The notes beneath the pieces were generated by a model. That model was given only the letters and a program-made list of their open reading frames with translations. It ran no database searches and had not been told where the DNA came from. Shown piece by piece: positions 23,739 to 34,869 of a stretch of 64,000 nt of DNA (position 1 is its first letter; every line of letters starts with the position of its first letter). The stretch lies in the NCBI GenBank assembly GCA_019055375.1, contig JAHQIW010007224.1, positions 124,001 to 188,000 on the forward strand, given 5' to 3'. The position numbers were made by a program, and so were the translations under genes. This stretch comes from Parelaphostrongylus tenuis. Taxonomy: Eukaryota; Nematoda; Chromadorea; Rhabditida; Metastrongylidae.

Positions 23739-24606
23739 AATTGTGCCCAATCTCTAAAATCCCCCTCTTTTCCGTTTAGGGCAGCTCATACAGTTTTTGG
23801 CGTTGCACAATCGATCATAAAGTCTATTGCGGATCAGCTGGGGGCGTAGGGTGGGAGGTGGGATTTCGATAACTACCACGGAATTTACAAGACCGCATCT
23901 TTTAAGGCACCTTTTGACCGCGCTACTAATTTCGTTTGATATAAATGGAAGTTTGAAGGGAACTTTATTCAGGTTCGGAGTATTGTTTTTTCGGGACCTA
24001 ATCCCACTTTTCGAATATTCCCAAGTAGCAGATGTTTTGTAGCCGTTGGATGCCAAGTCTAATGATTCATTCTTGTCCTCTTCTTCTGTGCACACTTTTT
24101 TAGCCGTTCAGAACATGTCGAAACACAAGAGGAAATGGAGAAATGTTTTGAAGTCTTGAACGGACCGTCAGAGCATATGAAATTTCCGCGAGAAAGTCCA
24201 AACGGGAGCTGGCTTCCATTCTTAAACATCCAAGTAAAGCTTTTGGATAGTGGCTATAGTACAGAATGGTATTGAAAACCAAGTAACAAAAACATTTTGG
24301 TCAATCACCTTTCCTCTCATCCTTCACACATGAAAAAATCGCTAACTAAAAACATGTTTCGAACGGCTAAAGATGTATGCACAGGAGAAGAGGAAAAGGA
24401 ATGAATAATTAGACTTGGCACGAAAAATTGCCATTTCCGACGGCTACAAAACATCTGCTACTTGAGAATATTCGAAAAGTGGGATTAGGTCCCGAAAGAA
24501 TAATACTCCGCACCTGAATAAAGTTCCCTTCAAACTGTCCTTTATATCAAACGAAATTAGTAACGCGGTTAAAAGGTGCCTAAAAAGATGCGGTCTTGAA
24601 AATTCC

Positions 24607-25065
24607 GTGGTAGTTATTGAAATCCCACCTCCCACCCTACGCCATCAGCTGATCCGCAATAGACATTATGATCGATTGTGCAACACCAAAAACTGTATGA
24701 TCTGCCCTAACGGAAAAGAGGGGAATTGTATGAGATCGGGCACAATTTATTTACTAACATGTAGAACATGCGGGGAAGAATATATAGGCGAAACGGGTAG
24801 ACCACTTTTCATCCGCGTAAAAGAACATCTAGGTAGTAAATCTAAAATAGATAAAACGAAACCTTCAGGTTTACATAGGGCACAAAGACACAACAACAAA
24901 GGATTTGATGTGACTGTCACAATCCTAGCGCACGAATCAAAAACATCCACGCGCAAGACTCTTGAGGCACTTTGGATAAACGCCCAAAATCCCGAAATGA
25001 ACCGGAAGGACGAGTGCGTCACCATCACACGAGATCTCGCACCCTTTCTTCGTCTGATCTTCTAA
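24607..25065 (+). pseudogene. GIY-YIG endonuclease part of Penelope copy B
   Basis: An undamaged stretch of a Penelope polyprotein ending ...TRDLAPFLRLIF and a stop. The endonuclease nicks target DNA for retrotransposition. The RT part upstream is out of frame and truncated. Confidence 0.85.
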
Positions 25066-25133
25066 CTTGACCTAGGCAGCTTATAAATAAGACCATCCGA
25101 ATCATTCGAATAGTCTAATACTACATACGCCCA

Positions 25134-25168
25134 GGCTCTGAAGAAGGCGGGTCGCCGAAACGTCAGCC
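25134..25168 (+). ncRNA. Hammerhead-like motif at the 3' end of Penelope-like copy B
   Basis: Stem I GGCT (25134-25137) pairs with AGCC (25165-25168). Between them are CTGAAGA (25138-25144), A, stem II GGC/GCC (25146-25148 with 25154-25156), GAAA (25157-25160) and CGTC with cleavage after C25164. The core matches CTGANGA/GAAA except for the extra A before stem II. Confidence 0.62.
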
Positions 25169-25289
25169 CCACTTCTACGACTAATTTACCAACCTCGCGT
25201 CAGCTAATCAAGATAAGTTTTCTCGATTTTCATATAACAATTAATTATGCCGAAGTTTATAGAAAGTCGAAATTTTGAATTATGTCCTT

Positions 25290-25730
25290 AGTTTACCGGG
25301 ATTGGAAGGGTGTGGTATCTCGGGACTATTCGACAGCAAGAAGACAATCAGTACTGCGGTCCAAGGTAAATAACTCTCGATGTTAACAGCAGCAGTGCGA
25401 TAAAAACGTCTGAAACGATTCACTGTCTCCGTTCTCCAGGATAACGCTTTACCTCACATTACAAAGTCGACTCGCCACATTTTGATGAAACTGAGCTGGA
25501 CCACGGTACCACAGCCACTGTATAGTCATGACAGATTTCCCCATCGGATTATCATCTCTTTCGCGCCTTGGAGCAGCATCTGAGGGACAAAAAATTCGAA
25601 CACTACACAAAGGTCAAGACTGCCTAACCTACTCCTTTGACTTCAAGTCTCATTCCTTCTGGGAGGAAGTTCTTGCCCAGCAAATAGTTTGTGGCAATTG
25701 TTCCCCGCATAACTGCTACTTTCCTTTCTC
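25290..25730 (+). mobile_element. Mariner-like transposase relic, second subfamily
   Basis: Around 25,420-25,500 the plus strand encodes SVLQDNALPHITKSTRHILM, then KLSWTTVPQPLYS: the catalytic QDNA.PH block and following helix of mariner transposases. Downstream, in another frame, DCLTYSFDFKSHSFWEE matches the C-terminal region. TISTAVQGK upstream matches the part before the catalytic block. Stops and shifts are present and the N-terminus is lost. It differs clearly from the copy at 51 kb. Confidence 0.75.
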
Positions 25731-25929
25731 TTCTATGCTTATTCCTATCGCACATCATCAAATAATTGGTACTCTGAATATAGGTAATTAGAAAGGTCAG
25801 ACAATGAGTTATAGCGTTGGTTGGCAAGATGGGTCGGCGGAAAACCGTTTTTTTGGCTCGCAGCTGGCATCTCGAACGCTTTCCAGACAAAAGACGGGCA
25901 CAAAAACTCTCGAGCGACGGACAAGTGCA

Positions 25930-27620
25930 CGCCTTTGATGACATTTTAGTAGCTCAGATTGCTTCGAAGCAGCAGCCGACATCAAGGCCCATTGCTTACC
26001 TTCTTAAATAATCTTAGTTATCTACTTATCTCAATAGGCTCTTCCTCTCCATTTGAGAGTAAGCATAATCTCTAAATCACCCTGATAATACTTTTGCGCT
26101 TCTCAAATAGCAGTCAACCTTCTTAGAGTCACCCTCTCGATTACTTCAGTACCTGCCCAGCCACCTAACCGCATCTCCGAGACGTCGCTTGCCTGAATGC
26201 TCTTTAAACACGAGTCAATAATCTGTTCTTATGTTCTTGGTCTCCATTTCAATCCTCATCAATGCCTTGTCGGAGTCGCCAGCGTCCGATTCCATTGCTT
26301 CCTCTCTTGCTTACACTTATCCGTCCACCTCTACATTGACAGGAGTAGACCAAATTGCTAAGCTCTCTTAGTGAGTGATCTGCATACGTCTCTACTAGCA
26401 TATCAATCCGCTTCTTAAGCTGTGTTAAGTTTAACCCTATAGACATACTCCTGTCCACCTGCATGATGTGGAACTTATCACGTTTTCCATTGAGTCATTC
26501 TGCAAAGTCGTCTCAATCGTCACTTTGCATTGTCTCCCAAGTAACTCAGCTAAGGCTGCTTTTGACGCTATTGTATCTGATCCTACACCCGCACATTACA
26601 TAATACAGCAGCCCTCCAAATAACTGTCACGCCTCAGGAGTCACTGTTACTCAACCAATCTTGCGTACATGATTTCATAAGCCTGTTTCTCTCTGAGACT
26701 TTGCTGTTGATCGCATCTTATCCATTTACCTTGTAGACACATTTACCAATATCATTAGCTGCTGTCGTTGTGTTATTATATTGTATATTAAGTTTGATTG
26801 CTCAAGTTTTAGGTTGTTTGATCTGCGACTAAAAGGAGCAAAAGTCCCGCATGGCGTAAATTACAGGGCGATCAACTCACATCCAGTACGATTTGGTGCA
26901 TTGGCCTTCTTTACCGGACTCGGCCATCCAGTACATACTTGGATATAGGAATAACAGCTCAGCAAACAAAAGTGTCGAAATGTAAAGGAAATTATGGGGC
27001 ATCCCAATGAAGAACGAAACCTACTTTTTGTACTGGATCGTATTCTTCCGCATCGCTACCGTACAGTGTGAAAATCGTTTGAAAGATTAGCGCAATTTGG
27101 TGAGATATGCTTACTTTCACACTAAACTAGGTAATGAAATCGCTCGTTCTATGCAAATAAAACATATGTTAAAAGTAAAGAGCGCGGAATGGAGCGCCTG
27201 CGCTAATTTATCCATGAAAGATGTGGCTCTGCATTTGATTACATTCCTAGCATTTCTCTAAATTTTTCAGCGGTTCTAGGTTTTAAGCGGTGCTCTAGTC
27301 AAGAGATTTCGGCTCATTACGACTGCGAAGACCTACGCCGCGACGACGAGCGAATGTAGTCTATCAACTCAAATCAATCGGCCTTTGGAAAACACGAAAG
27401 TGTCGAAATGTTAGCCAAACAGAAGTTGTGTGACAAATTCATGTAAGCTGGAAGTTTGAAGTAATATGCGAATTGTTAAAGGCGAGGTTAGGTGAAAATT
27501 TGATTTAGCGAAATACATCCTTAATATCGGAGGATTCTCAAAGCATGGAGCAAACGTTTACTTGTGCGAGCCTGTCGGTAAGTTAAACTAGCACTTTCAC
27601 ACTGCCTAAAAAGTGTGATA
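25930..27620. other. Pyrimidine-rich stretch and AT-rich flank, no gene recognised
   Basis: From about 26,000 to 26,720 the plus strand is strongly pyrimidine-rich (the minus strand purine-rich), with one minus-strand 71-codon frame (26,464-26,249) of no recognised family. Two loosely similar blocks containing AAAGTGTCGAAATGT lie near 26,968 and 27,388. Confidence 0.4.
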
Positions 27621-27621
27621 A

Positions 27622-28021
27622 CAATCTACCGATTCCACAAAGATGAAGGGCTTCGCTTGCCCGTTTGAGCGCGATCGCAGAAGTGACAATATGTGTGGCC
27701 GTAAGGCGTCTGTGTGCGTTGCACCAGATCTGCCTCTGAGATAGATATCTCGAAAAGATTCTTATGAAACGTTTGCTCTGGCAGCAACATCTTCATCGTC
27801 TTCAGAGATATCAATAGACAGAAAAGGATACAAGGGAGTTCGAAAACGTACGAGTAGGAACGACGGAGGAAATAAGCCTGAAAAAGTTCGTTTTACTCAA
27901 AGTCCTCAGTTCGATAACGAAACAGACCAAATAGCTATCATATGCATATCCATTGCTTTCAAAGAACAAGTCGAAGGAAGCAAAGAAGAACAAAACATCG
28001 TGGGACTCTTTATAGCTTCTT
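27622..28021 (+). CDS. Open frame interrupted by a single TAG, possible exon or young pseudogene
   Basis: From the ATG at 27,643 the frame reads MKGFACPFERDRRSDNMCGR, then KASVCVAPDLPLR, one TAG near 27,741, then ISRKDSYETFALAATSSSSS and YKGVRKRTSRNDGGNKPEKV to TAA at 28,021. Some 130 codons in one frame with one stop is unusual in this AT-rich setting. The sequence is polar and disordered. The minus strand is also partly open here, so strand choice is uncertain. Confidence 0.3.
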
Positions 28022-28029
28022 AAGAAAGC

Positions 28030-28580
28030 AAACTTTGAGCTGTACAACTTGAACACTTCGTTAGATATTATGTCGCAGCTAAGAAGTGACTTTCCGAAAA
28101 CCTGGACACAACCACGGGTCGTAGTTAAAATTTCTAGACGTATCAAAACGCATTGAATAAGGCTAGAAATTGCAAATCTCACCACTTATACATGTTCCAT
28201 CTTCAATATTTTTGGCTCGTATCTCAAAAGTGAAAAATGGATAGGTCAACTCTTGTTCAATATTTTAACGAGAAGTCTAACAAAAAATGAATGGCGAACG
28301 ATCATTTGTGATAAGGGTTTTGGCGAGTATGTGACTCATAACAAGTAGGTCGTACTGAGAAATGGATATTTCAAACCAAAGAATGGTATTTGTCAATCCC
28401 TCTATGAACGAAATCGACAGTGAACAAATGAAACAGTATCATAGGTGATCGAAGTAAACAAACATTTCACTGGGAAACGCAAGAAAAGCGTAGAATGTTC
28501 GTTTGAGTATTTGAATGGTGATCAGCTTCACTAAGATAAGATCTGTATAGATTTTCTTGATACTGTTAATCTTTTATTAC
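28030..28580. other. No gene recognised
   Basis: AT-rich, only chance frames. Confidence 0.5.
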
Positions 28581-28716
28581 CTCTAAGGTGGGCGCATCTA
28601 TTGTCGGCGGTTGAATCGCCGGCATTGATGACGATGCACGTCTGGTAGATGGAGGAGTTAGCTTAGCGACTGTGGTCAGTCTCGATGGTTCGGTGGTGTG
28701 ATGCGTAACTCGAGTG
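28581..28716 (-). CDS. Candidate internal exon, Pro/Thr/Ser-rich
   Basis: The minus strand from 28,716 is open in one frame (TRVTHHTTEPSRLTTVAKLT, then PPSTRRASSSMPAIQPPTID and APTLE) and ends at a GTAATA donor. GC content is well above the flanks. The acceptor is ambiguous (TTTTAAG or an upstream TTATAG). The composition suggests a disordered linker; no family is recognised. Confidence 0.4.
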
Positions 28717-28719
28717 CTT

Positions 28720-29557
28720 AAAAGCTCTATAATAGTATTGCTTTATTGTGCCCCTATAAGCATGCTGAAAATGATAATTACCTACTAGTAAATTGATTTT
28801 CTGGATTTGCTGCATCTGAGAACAAAATCGCGTATTCTCTCATGCACAGATCAGGAACTGAAAAAAAATTTCGGCTATTAACAGAAAATTGAGGAAAGTT
28901 GTGACGTGGGAGAGAGTATGATGAAGTCACCTGCATATTTTACATATCACTCTACATTATTGAGCATATATTTGTAGCATCATGCTGCTGCTAAAGCGGC
29001 TGAGTAAGAAAGTTCTAATCGATCAATTTGACTATTTAGTCTATCAAAAACCACCGAAGGAGAATTAAACGCTGCCGCAATTATCTGCATCCGATGACAT
29101 TACTGTAACCCTCTCACGATGAATTTAGCCTTTATAGATAAACCTTAAATAGACGACGATTTGACGATAGCTGGCATATTTCATTCAACCTTTCAGACTT
29201 CACAGCTTTGATGTTATGCTCAACATAATCTGCCCTATCAAAATAGCCGCATACAAAAATTTTAAGAAGATTTTTCTCAGATTTAGGAATGTCTACAATT
29301 GAACGTTCAAGTGTGCGAAGTTTCCAGTTGGAAAGTAGTTCTAGTAAACATAATTGATGAAGTAAAAAATTCCATAGCCCCAACTAGACAAAATTTGTTC
29401 GTCAATTAGTCTTCTCGTTTTCAATATGTTGTAATAATCTGGAGTAAATAGTTGTTACATTTTACACAATGTCATCACAATTTAGAGTGAGAATCCCAGA
29501 CGTTTTGCATTTAACTCGCTTCCTCTCAGTCATTCTCTAGAGAAGTCTCCGACCACT
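28720..29557. other. No gene recognised
   Basis: AT-rich; the 83-codon minus-strand frame at 29,383-29,132 has no splice support. Confidence 0.4.
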
Positions 29558-29703
29558 TTACGTGTTCCTTCGGCTTCTGCTCAAGTATTTCATCATCCTC
29601 ATGAAAGTCGGAAAATGCTGGTCGAAGACATTCAACTCGAAGTCACGGGAGATCTCGGAGCAAGGATTTCCTTCTGGTGTTCGTGGATGATTGCAAGTCA
29701 CTG
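29558..29703 (-). CDS. Candidate terminal exon, unknown protein
   Basis: Minus strand: the strong acceptor CCCTTTTCAG, then in frame VTCNHPRTPEGNPCSEISRD, FELNVFDQHFPTFMRMMKYL, SRSRRNT and TAA at 29,558. It is GC-richer than its flanks and has a balanced amino-acid mix. The basic tail and two cysteines are the only visible features. The minus-strand frame at 29,931-29,728 (ATETCKPFLHDKGSLVLAHR) may be an upstream exon of the same gene. Confidence 0.45.
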
Positions 29704-30109
29704 CTGAAAAGGGAATCAAACTATCGCCTATCTATTTATTTCTATCTCATCCTGTTTCCTAATACAGAACATTGCTAAATTCTGCTCTGTCTTTCTCCCA
29801 AAATGTGTCATCAGCTTCCGAAAACTACAATATCGATGTGCTAAGACAAGAGAACCTTTATCGTGCAGAAAAGGCTTGCAAGTCTCGGTGGCCTGATTCC
29901 AATCAGATGTAAAGTCGCTGAGAAAATACAAGTGATGTTATGCGTCGTTACAGCTACCCTAGATAATGGAGTAGCACGTTCTCATTTTACATCCTATGTT
30001 ATTGTAGTTGTGAAAAGTTCATTGTTTAAGTTTTTCCTATTGTTGTTTAGGGAGCACTGCATCTTAGATGATGGTCTCAGCTCATGATGTGGAAATATCA
30101 TATTCCAAA

Positions 30110-30450
30110 TTGTCTTAGAATGGCACGCCAGTCTTCAACTACAACATCTGGTACATGATTCTCATCGCAAAATTTTTTGATCATGCTAGATACAGTTGCA
30201 ATCTGGGCGTTTTTGACGACGTTCCACACTCACTTATTCTATATTATGATCTCGAGTAGTTTGAGCATTTTGAGGAGGAACATCGTCCCAGAGCTTTCTC
30301 AACAGTAGCGAAGATATTGAAGAATCTCACATCAAAAGATATGACTACCGAGCAAGAAAATCTATTAGTTTTATAATCGAAATCTGTGTCCGGGAAGCCC
30401 TTCAATGGCCCATCGCTGACCGCCTTATCCCAGAAAACCAGTCTCAAATT
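30110..30450 (-). pseudogene. Minus-strand coding remnant, unknown
   Basis: Consecutive open pieces in different frames: LVFWDKAVSDGPLKGFPDTD near 30,420, KLWDDVPPQNAQTTRDHNIE near 30,290, and VWNVVKNAQIATVSSMIKKF then CDENHVPDVVVEDWRAILRQ to a stop near 30,111. They look like one protein broken by shifts or introns. No domain is assigned; a transposase relic or a small gene are both possible. Confidence 0.3.
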
Positions 30451-30879
30451 GGCCTAGTCCATTTAATTCTCATCAGCGTTGTTAATAAAAAGCGAATTGT
30501 CTTTGATGTACGATAGTAGAAGGGCAAACAAATTTCACTTCGGTAATCTCTATGCCCCTTTTGTTAGTTTTTCGCGGCACTCATACATGTTTGACACTAA
30601 TCTGTATGAGTGTCCATTTGAGTTATGGTGTCCCAAAACTTCTCTCCACATGTGCAAAAATCCTTAAGAAGCAACAGAACTGATATGAATGAATCTGCTT
30701 CTAAGCATGTTTCTAAATGGAAAGAAGGTGCATTAAAGTCTTCTTACCTTCAAAATTCTAATTTTTACCGCAATACTTCCGAGCCTGATTCAACTCCAGA
30801 GCAATGCAGTTTAAGTGTTGCTATCAAATGCGGCTTTAGTAAACCGTCGTCTTGGAAAATCTGGATCCTACACTAAACG

Positions 30880-33730
30880 TAGCGAAGGTGCTTAGCCCCT
30901 AAGGTACGACGTGGAGTGTTTGAAGGCTTTTCTCGTTGCATAAAAGTTTCCTCTCAGACATTAAGCTATCATTCGAAAGCTCAAATCCATGCGATTTCAG
31001 TAACGTGTTTAGCTTCAAAAAGAAGCTTTTTGTTATGTTGTAACATTGGGAATGAAATTATTTTTAAAACTCAATTTTCTTCATTTGCCCGGCTGGGGCC
31101 GCTATATAGCTCTTCACTAAAGTTTCAATATTTCTTAGATAGCTCAAATCTCGAGAATTCCGATGATAAAGATAGTTTCTTGGAAGGCTGTTATATGACG
31201 CAGTAAGAGCGAAAAGAAGATCACATTACACGCCTAAAGTGCTACCTCGCCGCTCGGACGTCATAGGTGGATTATTAGTGATTATAAGTGAAATTTGTAA
31301 CTAAAGGTGTATTATCGTTACATAAAGGATGGAATACCGCAAAAGAACCTTTTGCGAAGATTCTGTGATACAAGGAATGACTACTGGCTTTGAAATCCTT
31401 CATTTTTCAGCGGTATACCACATCCTTGTACAATAATAAACTTTCTTCCCCTGATGAGCATTTGTATCGCCTGCCTTACGAGAACGTAGTTCGAAAACAT
31501 ATCTCTTACAAGTAAATGCCTTTAATGAAGGTTTGTATGGAGGTATTTCTGATATGTAGCTCGAGTGAGTGTAGGAAGAGCGCGCGTTCATCATTGCGCA
31601 TGATGAGTTACTTCCCCTATCAGCACCCGTGTTCGAAAAAACGTAGTTTTCGCTCTTTCAAAACATTTAAGTGTTAATTCGATAGCTTAAATCTCGGAAA
31701 ATTGAAAGATAAACTTTCTTTTTGCAAGATCTCTGTATTAGACTGTAACATGGAAAAGAATATGTTATTTAACACTTGAGTATGTTTCTAAGAGCAATGC
31801 TTACCTCAAAAAATTCTTCGACAACACAAATCCCTACCAACTTGACTTAAAAATTTCAAGGATATGCTTAGTTTTTGAAAAAGATTTTTTAGTTCGTCGT
31901 TACAGTAGAAGAACATTGTGCTTTACACTAGGCGCGCTCCGGACGCTACATGTAAATAGCGCTGCGCGACCGACACAGCACCGAGTGCGAAACTCAATGA
32001 TCTTTCAGCTGGAACACCACACTAAAACGTCCTTTTTAAAAACCAGGCCTATCAATGAAATTATTGAAATTTGTGTTATCGAATAGTTATTTAAAATCTG
32101 AATGAAAACCTCTGACCCTTGAAAAATGCCTAAGTGTGAAAGAAAAGTTGGTACTTGTTTGTTAAGCGGTGTCAAATGTTTCAGCCACTCTCATGCGCTG
32201 GACAGGCATTTTTCATAGAAGTTTTCTTAGTTTTTGGAAACTTAAATTTCTGGCCTACAACTGTACGGGCCGGTTTTTTGAGACACCCTTTTATAACACT
32301 GTAGCATCCAGAAAAAAATTCACTACACACTCGCATCTCGCCTCTATTTTTGCCACGAGTATAAATTTGCTAGAAGACGAAAAGCATGTCAGCGTGTGTA
32401 GAACCGTTGTGTCGAAATCACGCGTTTTTTTTTTCGAAGTTTCTGTCAATGCGGTAAAAAAATCCTCAATAAATAGTTGCCGCCGTTTTAACGCATAATG
32501 CGATAGATCACTGTCGAGTCACGAGGTAGATCAGGCGAATATCTTACTAAAAAGTCGTTGCTGTGACTTGCCTTCACATTTTACTCAGCCATGAACCTTT
32601 TCGGCGACTTTGCTCACCGACCAACTTACGGAGCGGCTGGGAGAGGCAGAGGCGGAACGACCGATCGCGCTTGAAATATTGTTATTTAATTTGGAATTTC
32701 CCACCACATCGATAGCACTTTCAGATAAAAACGTAGATTCTGATGCTACGGAAAATTGTCTACACGCTGATATGCTTTCCGTGCTTCCAACGATCTAAAC
32801 GCGTGGTAAACGTGTAGGCGAAGGGCGAATGAGAAACGAAATTTTATTTTGTATGCCACGCGACATAAAAGGATGATCTGAAACATTAGCAACGCGAAGT
32901 AGTAGCTAGTAATTTGAGCTTTATAATAATTACTGATACCTTTAAAAAATTTTTACCAGTGATTAAGACTGACTCAAAAATATGTCACCGTTTGATACAT
33001 AAAAACCGAAAATTTTACTTCACTTTTACAGCATAATATAGAAACCATTTGAAAAATAAAACACACCCTTCAGATTTTTGATAACCAAGTTGTCGAATAA
33101 TTATTAAAGCCTTGAAAAAAATTTAAAAATACTTTATATAAATATGTGTGCAGATGGGAGAGAAGCATCGAGAATACTTCTCCGGAGACACATATTTCTG
33201 AACAGTAGTTCGCATATTGCCGATGTTCTAGACGTTTTATTCAAGCACGGCTGTCCCATTACCGCTCAGAATTCTTCCACTATACATAAATACTCAACAA
33301 TATCTCGCTTACCTCAACTAGGAACAATTGGAAATAAACGAATGATTGATATTATCTCAGTTATAGTGAAAGTTATCGATGAACAGGTATCAAACGAACA
33401 CAGCAAGCATTATCATTTTTGCTGCAAAATATTCATTCTTTTTAATTTTTTTATTCACCATGATGGCTTTTGGGTCTTACATAAAACTATGATAGATCAA
33501 AACTAGAGTTTCTTTATTGTGATATTCTCCATACAATTTAATACAGTTGACTGATTGTCAAATTCAGCATAACTCCCTGATAAGCCAACGTTTTTATCTA
33601 TATAAGACGCATGCATCTAAACTAAAATTATATGAACAAAAAGAGGAAATCTTTTTCTATCGAAACAATACAACAATTCCAAAAATTTTCGCAAAATGAC
33701 GAAAAAACCGTAATCAAATAGCGAAAATCG
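30880..33730. repeat. Region with degenerate copies of a dispersed AT-rich repeat
   Basis: Contains decayed copies of a family whose core reads roughly GCTNCAGCGCANTAAAA, then AGTCCTTTTTGAAAACCAAG and CACANTATTGGAAT (here near 31,640, 32,020-32,090 and 33,030-33,115). Other copies are at 35.8, 36.4, 36.9, 38.3, 42.0, 44.4 and 61.9 kb. No coding capacity is seen in the repeat. A short ORF starting right after TTTTACTCAG at 32,592 (MNLFGDFAHRPTYGAAGRGR) is noted but has no donor before its stop. Confidence 0.5.
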
Positions 33731-33731
33731 C

Positions 33732-33872
33732 CTATTTTGTTCCGAGCGCATCAATTTCTCTAGTAGCCGTCCCTTGTGGGTTAACTAGACACCCAATGAA
33801 AATCACACTGGCCCGGCACTTGTCATGTTGATCAGGGAAGAATTCGGTAGGATAGCTCACAGCGGAACCCAC
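33732..33872 (-). CDS. Candidate terminal exon, unknown protein
   Basis: After the minus-strand acceptor GGATCAATAG, 46 codons read VGSAVSYPTEFFPDQHDKCR, ASVIFIGCLVNPQGTATREI, DALGTK and TAG. Balanced composition, GC well above background, one hydrophobic stretch. It lies 197 bp from the next candidate exon on the same strand, but the phases do not match directly, so an intermediate exon or different acceptor is needed. Confidence 0.42.
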   Translation of the reverse strand: MGSAVSYPTEFFPDQHDKCRASVIFIGCLVNPQGTATREIDALGTK

Positions 33873-34068
33873 CTATTGATCCGAAGTGCTTAACAATCCA
33901 AGGAAGTGAAACGAAGGAAAATTTGTTGGAGTTCACATAACATGTCAAAACCACTTATGCATCTATATTTTATGTGCGCAGCTTATTTGAGTTTTTTTCC
34001 GTAGTGCTACACATCGAAGTGAAATTCATTGAGAGCGCTACTAATTGAGAAGTGAAAATGTCGCTTAC

Positions 34069-34209
34069 TCTCATGACAAATTAGAGATTCTTTGTCGCGT
34101 CGAGCACAAGCCGCCTGACTGATGAGAGGGTCGCCGCAATCACATTCGATCTGGTGGGACTCGTCCGAGAATAGAAAGTGTGGACCATCTTCGTCGTTGG
34201 ACAAGTCGC
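34069..34209 (-). CDS. Candidate internal exon, acidic Cys-containing domain
   Basis: Acceptor AGGTCTTTTAG, then DLSNDEDGPHFLFSDESHQI and ECDCGDPLISQAACARRDKE, SLICHE, donor GTAAGC. Four cysteines within about 25 residues suggest an extracellular disulfide-bonded segment. Farther upstream, after TTTTCTTACAG near 34,752, a short TM-like stretch (ATAAVVIGILVCELIITKA) could belong to the same gene (inference). Confidence 0.42.
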
Positions 34210-34869
34210 CTAAAAGACCTTCTGCATTACGGTACAGGTAATTTCAGTGGAAATCTCAGGGAACGTCTGAAGTTTAATGAGCCTTACTTCAAAGTTCATA
34301 ATTATGCAAATTAATTACTGCTCAAAGTGAACTACCGCTAATGTTACTCTAGCCAATAGTGGGGAACTTTTTGGAAAGACGAAAATATCACATAATAAGT
34401 TCCAGAATCGATTATATATTAATCTCGACATTGAGCAATTGATAAGACATGGATTGAGCAATTTAGTACTCTCTATCAATAAGCAAATGAGTAGTCAATA
34501 ATATCATTTAACAACCTCGCATCTATTTATCAAAGAAAGGTACACAAAACTATCGACGACCTCAACTAGACGAAAAAAAAGCTGAAAGAGCCAATGCAGT
34601 TTGATAACTTTGAAGTGAACTGCTATGTTTTCATTGAAGACTTACAAATATAACTGTTTTGCTCAAGCCACGTATAGAGGTCAGGCTTTTGTAATGATAA
34701 GCTCACAAACCAGAATGCCGATGACAACAGCAGCTGTCGCATTCGAAAAGAAATTCCTGTAAGAAAATGATGAGAAGTCTCCTGCGCTATTCCCTTGAGG
34801 AAGAGAAACTGCCAAATGAAAATGAATTTCACAACAGTAAATTCTAAAGCACGTCTTAGAAGCACTTTT

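Larger units (their letters stand above)
22132..24119 (-). mobile_element. Penelope-like element copy A, split by an RTE insertion
   Basis: Minus strand from 24,119: the end of the RT-connector region (NESLDLA..., NTPNLNKVPFKLPFISNEIS), the cysteine-containing segment, then the GIY-YIG endonuclease (TCGEEYIGETGR near 22,600 and 23,700), and the 3' untranslated part with a hammerhead motif at 22,240-22,206. A 7-codon deletion, stops and the RTE insertion (22,628-23,653) inactivate it. It is 5'-truncated and lacks the RT fingers and palm. It is arranged head to head with copy B. Confidence 0.88.
24113..25246 (+). mobile_element. Penelope-like element copy B
   Basis: Plus strand: RT C-terminal part (EKCFEVLNGPSEHMKFPRE, GSWLPFLNIQVKLLDSGYST), a W-Y-stop lesion at 24,274-24,276, a one-base insertion near 24,405, then an open 152-codon frame from 24,607 with the Cys cluster (CNTKNCMICPNGKEGNC) and GIY-YIG domain (GTIYLLTCRTCGEEYIGETG, then LFIRVKEHLG) to a stop at 25,065. 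The 3' region carries a hammerhead motif at 25,134-25,168. The last ~110 bp are the inverted counterpart of 22,132-22,240. It is 5'-truncated at the junction with copy A. Confidence 0.9.

Noticed and set aside
26249..26640. Purine-rich minus-strand region as a retroelement gag remnant
   Set aside because: No recognisable motif; the skew alone does not identify it.
32592..32798. Small RG-rich ORF right after TTTTACTCAG
   Set aside because: It stops after 27 codons with no GT donor, and a different frame is open over the same bases. Not enough to call a gene.
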